A program made the translations under genes and the position numbers. A DNA stretch of 11,565 nt, from positions 1-11,565 of the forward strand of contig DOTU01000221.1 in the NCBI GenBank assembly GCA_003520965.1, in the 5' to 3' direction. Source of the stretch: Candidatus Zixiibacteriota bacterium. Lineage in GTDB: Bacteria; Zixibacteria; MSB-5A5; UBA10806. Of this stretch, positions 8,001 through 11,565 are shown in pieces (position 1 is the stretch's first letter; every line of letters begins with the position of its first letter). The notes beneath the pieces were generated by a model. It worked only from the letters and a program-made list of their open reading frames with translations. It ran no database searches and was not told where the DNA came from.

Positions 8001-8885
8001 GGTGCAGGACAAGGCATTTTAGATGATCCTGACGAAAATGATATTTATTTCGTGGCTCGTGCAGCGACGCCTCCAACCTCGGATTCTGAAATGACTTACC
8101 AGGAAAACCTACTTTGCTCCAATATTAATTACTCCGGTTTTCCAAGCTTCGACACTCCATATTCCGTTAGCGTAAGCTGGCATTATGAGCGCATAACGAA
8201 TGCAAATACGTATTTATGGGATAGTACAGGAACATTCTCGATTGAGGATTTCTTGCCAATATGGTTCCCATGGCCATTCCCGTCTGATACCATTTTTTTC
8301 CCGAACCCGGATTCTATTCCACGTTTGTTAGTACACATCACAGATCCCCACTCACGGACATTGAGTGGTGGCCAAGTAACGGTATGCGCGTGGATCACCT
8401 CAAATGACTTAAGCCAAGCCTTTAATCAAGTGTTTATGGCCGATGACGGGCAAGCGCCCGATAGCGTCCCCAACGATGGAATTTACAGTGCCTATATGCC
8501 CCTGAATTCGCTTAATGCTGGCAGCTACAAAGTGATAGTCTTGGCTAGTAGATCGGGCTTTCACAATGATGAAAATCCTCCTTCGCTAGGTTACGCCGAG
8601 AAGGCCTTTACAATCGCCTCGGGAGGCTGTAGCTATGCCGTGGGCGATGCCAACAATAGCCACACCTTCACGGGTCTGGATGTAACTTACTCTGTCAGAT
8701 TTTTCAAGGGCGGCCCCTTGCCTCCCTATTCCTGCGAATGTCCGCCCGGTCACACCTGGTATGTCTCCGGTGATGTCAACGGTTCCTGTACCTTCACCGG
8801 CCTTGATATCACTTATATGGTCCGCTACTTCAAAGGCGGCCCCGCGCCTATTCCTTGCCCGGATTGCCCGCCAGCGGCAAGATAA
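5022..8885 (+). CDS. Very large secreted mosaic protein (jelly-roll, PPC-like, Ig-like domains) with C-terminal dockerin-like tail
   Basis: 1287 residues. The start ATG has GGAG at 5012-5015, 6 bases upstream. A classical signal peptide ends at AYA/AP (residues 21/22). A low-complexity linker (about 23-105) follows. Domains: a MAM/'choice-of-anchor J'-like jelly-roll (about 110-258, opening LLSEGFEGGVLPAGW, closing LYIDDVTV); a Cys-rich motif starting GACCYGD (264-299), a recurrent element of FCB and planctomycete secreted proteins; two PPC-like beta-sandwich domains (about 305-424 and 432-550), each opening with DNC or DDC and containing FDTWMGIW or YDTKLAVY; a cadherin/Ig-like segment (about 556-638); beta-sandwich regions of unclear family (about 645-830); a carboxypeptidase-regulatory-like domain (about 845-928); a hydrophobic G/A/L-rich patch (about 962-998); a sandwich containing DDGQAPDSVPNDGIYS (about 1099-1198); and the six-Cys dockerin-like tail (1203-1282). 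No catalytic motif is visible. It is probably a surface or matrix protein; function not recognised. Confidence 0.94.
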   Translation: MKNILHFSIAILMLCWSLAYAAPSANLPANSKAAGFGAVQKAGLNDSQRIGVGDAHQTTIIAVTPAQDIEPQKVQTDKKSIDADAPGQDNKYHGPGTIPSWYTPSMATDVLLSEGFEGGVLPAGWTDCCNTTHPWLFDNGTDHGPNAPHGGSFAAYFNIYDYAIGTIDSLRTPSLDFSTQSGNFFIAYWSWHSSGTDSVVVYLSEAGVLTRLQKMPNSSTWIQSVIPFSSTSTNGKIYFVGYSNYGSHNLYIDDVTVDAIFAIGACCYGDPYGSLCTMTDPLSCAGLGGGWSSGGSCPCGGLLLGDNCNNPLLISSFPYTNTQNTADFTNDYNAHGNDVVYQFTVTERSLMDFSLCNTAVGFDTWMGIWANGNCGSTNFVNFDDDECGYPPGLSHIANQILQPGTYYLDVEAYSANGTYILNITSEPAPYPPNDDCENAIPISENEELPFYTAMASFDGNGTCQTAPNVWYLYTASRNENVTISLCGSSYDTKLAVYNGASCDPIGALLGCNDDFCDAQSQLTVPMLAGNQYLIEVGGYGDLVGNGVILIPRVEFTNCPPVMVSMFAGDTLSFIFAADNPGGGQLEYTVIEGPGAIDAFGIFKGIIKDSLPPDTIDDIVVVCDSVNCDTCAFQIEVYPILPGPGPLVVDGFPRIWAKHGLPAVEYATFPRGYDICKTQDDVLALIYLKNIDSTQWESVRVEPEPLDPLIWIPDSIVYYGNIPPGASTPRAFHIVTNGSEIGTHPLRLHVTSNSGNFDITTWISTWETNISILDPIGGVGEGSIVTPFGEMDANFTAPEDTSHSPYFFNLTNSDCILHSSPQFYSAQWGDPRIDTQTVNYPTPNQSLFSATIADHSGSSIPGIRVQLDNAINHLTFFTDSSGSILSFIPSGSYTVTEIPTAKYDYCYNPLSKQIDFQEGKKVQVSAFYPVIPENAKRIPYGVPPNAKGLAGVSDKQKSIQGGSLITLGLLVGDALLAPETFGATLLSCTGAVLEGAGQGILDDPDENDIYFVARAATPPTSDSEMTYQENLLCSNINYSGFPSFDTPYSVSVSWHYERITNANTYLWDSTGTFSIEDFLPIWFPWPFPSDTIFFPNPDSIPRLLVHITDPHSRTLSGGQVTVCAWITSNDLSQAFNQVFMADDGQAPDSVPNDGIYSAYMPLNSLNAGSYKVIVLASRSGFHNDENPPSLGYAEKAFTIASGGCSYAVGDANNSHTFTGLDVTYSVRFFKGGPLPPYSCECPPGHTWYVSGDVNGSCTFTGLDITYMVRYFKGGPAPIPCPDCPPAAR
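8628..8867 (+). repeat. Dockerin-like six-Cys module, copy 4 (C-terminus of the third secreted protein)
   Basis: It runs from CSYAVGDANN to CPDC. The loops are DANNSHTFTGLD and DVNGSCTFTGLD, and both helices end in FKGGP. It is the most regular copy. It is close to copy 3 in protein sequence and still visibly related in DNA (for example the stretch coding SVR-x-FKGG). Confidence 0.87.
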
Positions 8886-8906
8886 GTGATTTTATGTAAC
8901 TACGCG

Positions 8907-8936
8907 AAGGCGGGGCTACCAAGCCCCGCCTTTTTC
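8907..8936 (+). terminator. Strong rho-independent terminator after the third secreted-protein gene
   Basis: AGGCGGGGCT (8908-8917) pairs perfectly with AGCCCCGCCT (8922-8931) around the 4-nt loop ACCA, and one more A-T pair (8907/8932) can extend it. A T-run (8931-8935) follows. It marks the end of the secreted-protein block, 22 bases after the TAA. Confidence 0.95.
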
Positions 8937-8978
8937 TTTAATTCATAAAAAGTAAATTATTTCTTCCCTAAAAACTGA

Positions 8979-9007
8979 TTGAAATCCCCTTCATTTTCTT
9001 ATATACT
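8979..9007 (+). promoter_or_regulatory. Near-consensus sigma-70-like promoter of the act operon
   Basis: TTGAAA (8979-8984), a 17-base spacer and TATACT (9002-9007) give 5/6 matches in each box with optimal spacing. The expected start is near 9014. It lies just after the strong terminator and upstream of actA, which makes it the natural promoter for the respiratory operon. FCB bacteria such as Bacteroidota can use a different promoter consensus, so the match matters only if the host has a conventional housekeeping sigma factor. Confidence 0.65.
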
Positions 9008-9013
9008 TTCCGC

Positions 9014-9149
9014 TGTAAGTTTTTCTCGTTCCGGAACAACCACAACTAAATTAAGGTTATGCGAGTTGTGAAAATATCTCCTGCCTGCGGGTAATGATGA
9101 AAGCGCATCTTTTTGAGGCCGGAGAAAGCAACCTGAGGATAAGCGAGTT
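9014..9149 (+). other. act operon leader with inverted repeat and two overlapping tiny ORFs
   Basis: The leader contains CACAACT (9041-9047) and its reverse complement AGTTGTG (9064-9070), separated by 16 bases, a possible operator or hairpin. An 11-codon ORF (9059-9094, MRVVKISPACG) starts inside the loop. Its TAA shares a base with an ATG opening a 19-codon ORF (9094-9153, MMKAHLFEAGESNLRISEF), whose TGA overlaps the TTG of actA. No good ribosome-binding site precedes either, so they may be chance. GAGG at 9135-9138 is the likely actA Shine-Dalgarno site, with an 11-base spacing that is somewhat long. Confidence 0.35.
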
Positions 9150-9797
9150 TTGACGCAAATATTTCCCGAATGGACCAATAAAATTCCTGCCGCTTTAGCA
9201 ATTGGCGTTGCCATTCTCGTCGTTGCGGTTACTGGCTTTTTCTGGTATTACGGCTCGCCCTGGTATACCGACGTCGGTTACCGGCCGCAGCAGCCAGTGC
9301 GCTACAGCCACAAGCTTCACGCCGGCGATCTCGGCCTGGACTGCCGTTACTGCCACTATGATATCGAAATCTCTTCCGTGGCCAACATCCCTCCCACGCA
9401 GGTTTGCATGAATTGCCATAAAACAATTCTGACCGAAAGTGAACGTCTGCTGTCGGTCCGCGAAAGCTGGGCCACGGGAGTGCCTATCAAGTGGGTCCGG
9501 GTGCATAATCTTCCCGACTATGCTTACTTCACCCATAGCGCCCATCTTCACGCTGGTGTTGGCTGCCCAAGTTGTCACGGCAACGTGGCTCAAATGGATA
9601 TTGTAGAACAGAAGAAACCTCTTTCTATGGGTTGGTGTCTGGAATGCCACCGCGATCCCGCCATGAGCCTGCGGCCTTTGGATCAGATCACCAATATGGA
9701 TTGGCAACCACCGCCGAATCAACGCGAGATCGGAACAAAATTTATCAGCGAGAGAAAGATTGCCCCACCCGTAGATTGCTCTGGATGTCACCGATGA
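9150..9797 (+). CDS. actA: Alternative complex III subunit ActA, membrane-anchored pentaheme cytochrome c
   Basis: 215 residues, usual for ActA. The protein has one N-terminal transmembrane helix (about residues 13-34, AALAIGVAILVVAVTGFFWYY) acting as uncleaved anchor, then a periplasmic domain with exactly five CXXCH heme sites: CRYCH (65-69), CMNCH (86-90), CPSCH (139-143), CLECH (163-167) and CSGCH (210-214). His54 and His57 (YSHKLHAG) and His129, 132 and 134 are plausible distal ligands. In ACIII, ActA passes electrons from quinol oxidation through its hemes together with ActB and ActE toward an oxidase or soluble carrier. The TTG start is the only start codon between an upstream in-frame TGA (9114-9116) and the helix; GAGG lies 11 bases before it. 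The stop overlaps the actB start as ATGA, indicating coupled translation. The sulfate-reducer Qrc complex is a related alternative, but QrcA is usually described as hexaheme. Confidence 0.93.
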   Translation: MTQIFPEWTNKIPAALAIGVAILVVAVTGFFWYYGSPWYTDVGYRPQQPVRYSHKLHAGDLGLDCRYCHYDIEISSVANIPPTQVCMNCHKTILTESERLLSVRESWATGVPIKWVRVHNLPDYAYFTHSAHLHAGVGCPSCHGNVAQMDIVEQKKPLSMGWCLECHRDPAMSLRPLDQITNMDWQPPPNQREIGTKFISERKIAPPVDCSGCHR

Positions 9798-11565
9798 AAA
9801 AATATTGGCAAAGCTTAGACGATCTGGCCGCCGGACCATCGCCTGATAAATTTCAGGACATTCCGGCCATCATCTCCGAAATCTCCGATCCTGTCACCCG
9901 CCGTAGATTCTTATCTCTCATGGGTGCCTCGATGGCCCTGGCCGGCTTCGTTGGTTGCCGCCGACCGCTAGAGCATATCGTTCCCTACGTGAAAGCGCCG
10001 GAGGAGATTGTCCCCGGTGTAGCCAATTACTACGCTACCACCATGCCCTTTGGTAACAATGCTTACGGACTGGTCGTAGAAAGCCATGAGGGACGCCCTA
10101 CTAAAATCGAGGGCAACAAGAATCACCCATCCACTCTGGGACGATCCAATCCCTTTATTCAAGCCTCTGTCTTGAGCCTCTATGATCCCGATCGCTCCCA
10201 AGTTGTCACCCATAACGGCGCTGAGTCCACGTGGGAGGATTTTATATCCTTCTGGCGAGAGCAATCCCCGGCCCTTTCCGCAAACGGCGGTGCCGGTTTG
10301 ACAATTTTATGTGGGCCTTTCTCATCGCCCACGCTGGCCCGCTTGAAAGATCAATTCCTCAAAACCTATCCTAAGGCTAAATGGGGGACATACGAGCCGG
10401 TCAGCGATGAAAATATCTATGAGGGGATAAAACTCGCCTCAGGTAAAGCCTATCAGCCCGTTTATCATTTCGAAAAGGCTAAGGTCATCCTCTCCCTCGA
10501 TTCCGATTTTCTCTATTCCGAAAGCGATTCTATCAGGAACGCCAAAGGGTTCACCGATGGTCGCCGCATAAAATCAGAACATGACGACATGAACCGGCTG
10601 TACGTTGCAGAATCTGCTTACACCATCACCGGCGCTATGGCCGATCACCGGTTGGCCATCCCCAGCTCCGATATCGGCTATTTCGCAATTGCTGTAGCCA
10701 AAGAGCTCAAAAGGCAGGGGCTAACTCTTCCCGATTCCGAGCCTCTTGATAATTTCAATAGAGGTAATTTCGATAATAACTGGATTCGCGTAGTAGCCTC
10801 AGATCTTCTTGATGCCAAAGGTAAGAGTCTGATTCTTGCCGGGCGAAATCAGCCTCCCCAGGTTCACGCCCTCGTATTTGCCTTGAACTCCGCTCTTGGA
10901 AATATCGGAAAATCCGTCGGATATCGGTATATATATGATGATACGCACTCCAGCCTCTCCGATCTTTCCAGTCTTTGTGACGATCTTAAGCGAGGAGAAA
11001 TTTCAACCCTGATAATCTTGGGCGGAAATCCTGTTTACAATACCTCTTCCGATCTTGCTTTTGGCGACCTTTTGAAAAACGTAAAGCATACGATTCACCT
11101 GAGCGAATATGCGGACGAGACCTCCAACCTCTGCCAGTGGCACCTCCCCGAAACGCATTATCTCGAAGGCTGGGGCGACGCCCGCTCAATCGACGGCACC
11201 CTGAGCGTTATCCAGCCGCTCATCGCGCCGCTTTATGACGGCAGAAGCTTGGTTGAGATTATTAATCTCATCACCAACGGCCAGGAGGCTAGAGGATATG
11301 ATCTCGTTAGAGATGTCTGGAAATCGATTCTATGGCCCGTAAATTATGAAAGAGACCGGCAGCGCCTTCTAAACGATGGGCTCTATTGGGAGAATCCATC
11401 ACCTGAGGAAGTGCCCCGGGTAAATAATAAAGCAATATTTTATCAAGCTACATTAAGATCGATAGACAATCGACTCGGAATAAATAATCTGGAGATTAAT
11501 TTCCGCCCATCTCCCACTCTCTATGATGGCCGCTATGCCAACAACGCCTGGCTGCAAGAGCTGCC
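9794..11565 (+). CDS. actB: Alternative complex III subunit ActB, Tat-exported molybdopterin-oxidoreductase-like protein, 3' partial
   Basis: The frame is open to the window end (590 codons plus 2 bases); full ActB proteins are about 1000 residues, so the C-terminal ferredoxin-like part with the Fe-S clusters lies beyond. The ATG overlaps the actA stop by 4 bases. Residues 36-40 (RRRFL) and the following hydrophobic stretch form a Tat-type signal set unusually far in, as in the 'TAT-variant-translocated molybdopterin oxidoreductase' family. FVGC ending at Cys55 is an acceptable lipobox, suggesting a lipid anchor. Directly after come family-typical strings: RRPLEHIVPYVKAPEEIVPG, YYATTMPFG, VESHEGRPTKIEGNKNHPS and ASVLSLYDPDRS. 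ADETSNLCQWHLPETHYLEG (from 11113) is a late conserved segment of the molybdopterin-like domain. In characterised ACIII this domain holds no molybdopterin cofactor. The protein sits in the periplasm, with ActA as electron partner. Genes for ActC, D, E and F are expected downstream. Confidence 0.93.
   Translation, partial: MKKYWQSLDDLAAGPSPDKFQDIPAIISEISDPVTRRRFLSLMGASMALAGFVGCRRPLEHIVPYVKAPEEIVPGVANYYATTMPFGNNAYGLVVESHEGRPTKIEGNKNHPSTLGRSNPFIQASVLSLYDPDRSQVVTHNGAESTWEDFISFWREQSPALSANGGAGLTILCGPFSSPTLARLKDQFLKTYPKAKWGTYEPVSDENIYEGIKLASGKAYQPVYHFEKAKVILSLDSDFLYSESDSIRNAKGFTDGRRIKSEHDDMNRLYVAESAYTITGAMADHRLAIPSSDIGYFAIAVAKELKRQGLTLPDSEPLDNFNRGNFDNNWIRVVASDLLDAKGKSLILAGRNQPPQVHALVFALNSALGNIGKSVGYRYIYDDTHSSLSDLSSLCDDLKRGEISTLIILGGNPVYNTSSDLAFGDLLKNVKHTIHLSEYADETSNLCQWHLPETHYLEGWGDARSIDGTLSVIQPLIAPLYDGRSLVEIINLITNGQEARGYDLVRDVWKSILWPVNYERDRQRLLNDGLYWENPSPEEVPRVNNKAIFYQATLRSIDNRLGINNLEINFRPSPTLYDGRYANNAWLQEL

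Noticed and set aside
1..8885. A cellulosome-type gene cluster
   Set aside because: Dockerin-like modules are present, but no cellulase, hemicellulase or carbohydrate-binding domain is recognisable, and the modules differ from cellulosomal dockerins by their cysteines.
9195..9839. Minus-strand 214-codon open frame over actA
   Set aside because: The + strand encodes five CXXCH motifs and a family-typical ActA; the antisense frame is a shadow of its codon use.
9150..11565. Qrc (quinone reductase complex) rather than alternative complex III
   Set aside because: Five hemes in the cytochrome, the deep-set Tat signal and the ActB-type N-terminal strings favour ACIII. The fused Fe-S part that would settle it lies outside the window.
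1..11565. CRISPR arrays, tRNA or rRNA genes, insertion sequences, integrase or phage genes
   Set aside because: No regularly spaced direct repeats, cloverleaf-like sequences, transposase motifs or terminal inverted repeats were seen on either strand; the only repeats are protein-domain duplications.

Overview
The window (11,565 bp, all genes on the + strand) holds two unrelated blocks separated by a strong terminator and a strong predicted promoter. It looks like the chromosome of an uncultured-type Gram-negative bacterium of the FCB (Fibrobacterota-Chlorobiota-Bacteroidota) sphere. A Zixibacteria-like or related candidate phylum is my best guess, because dockerin-tailed surface proteins, a Bacteroidota-type DUF11/DUF7619-like domain and an alternative complex III operon occur together. 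This placement is inference from gene content, not from a marker gene.

Block 1 (1-8935) encodes three large secreted proteins. The first (5' truncated, 1-1884) is an Asp-box/BNR beta-propeller of the sortilin/VPS10 type. The second (2252-4882) is a multi-domain adhesin-like protein with a possible cohesin-like domain, two tandem SdrD-B-like repeats and DUF11/DUF7619-like domains. The third (5022-8885) is a 1287-residue mosaic: jelly-roll, Cys-rich motif, two PPC-like domains, Ig-like sandwiches and a carboxypeptidase-regulatory-like domain. No recognisable catalytic domain is visible in the second and third. All three end in the same roughly 80-residue tail: a paired dockerin-like calcium-loop module with six conserved cysteines, finishing in CPDCP. 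The second protein carries an additional copy directly behind its signal peptide. A clear rho-independent terminator follows the first and third genes.

Block 2 (8979-11565) is the start of an alternative complex III (ACIII) respiratory operon. A near-consensus sigma-70-like promoter leads into a leader of about 135 nt. This is followed by actA (membrane-anchored pentaheme cytochrome c, TTG start) and actB (Tat-type signal plus lipobox, molybdopterin-oxidoreductase-like domain), which runs off the window end. actA and actB overlap by ATGA. The products would form the periplasmic heme/Fe-S arm of a quinol:electron-acceptor oxidoreductase. The leader contains two tiny ORFs joined to each other and to actA by stop/start overlaps.

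I found no tRNA, rRNA, CRISPR, insertion sequence or phage signature. The most interesting item is the six-cysteine dockerin-like tail on consecutive secreted proteins. It occupies the position where Bacteroidota relatives carry a type IX secretion C-terminal signal, so it may be a sorting, anchoring or assembly module.
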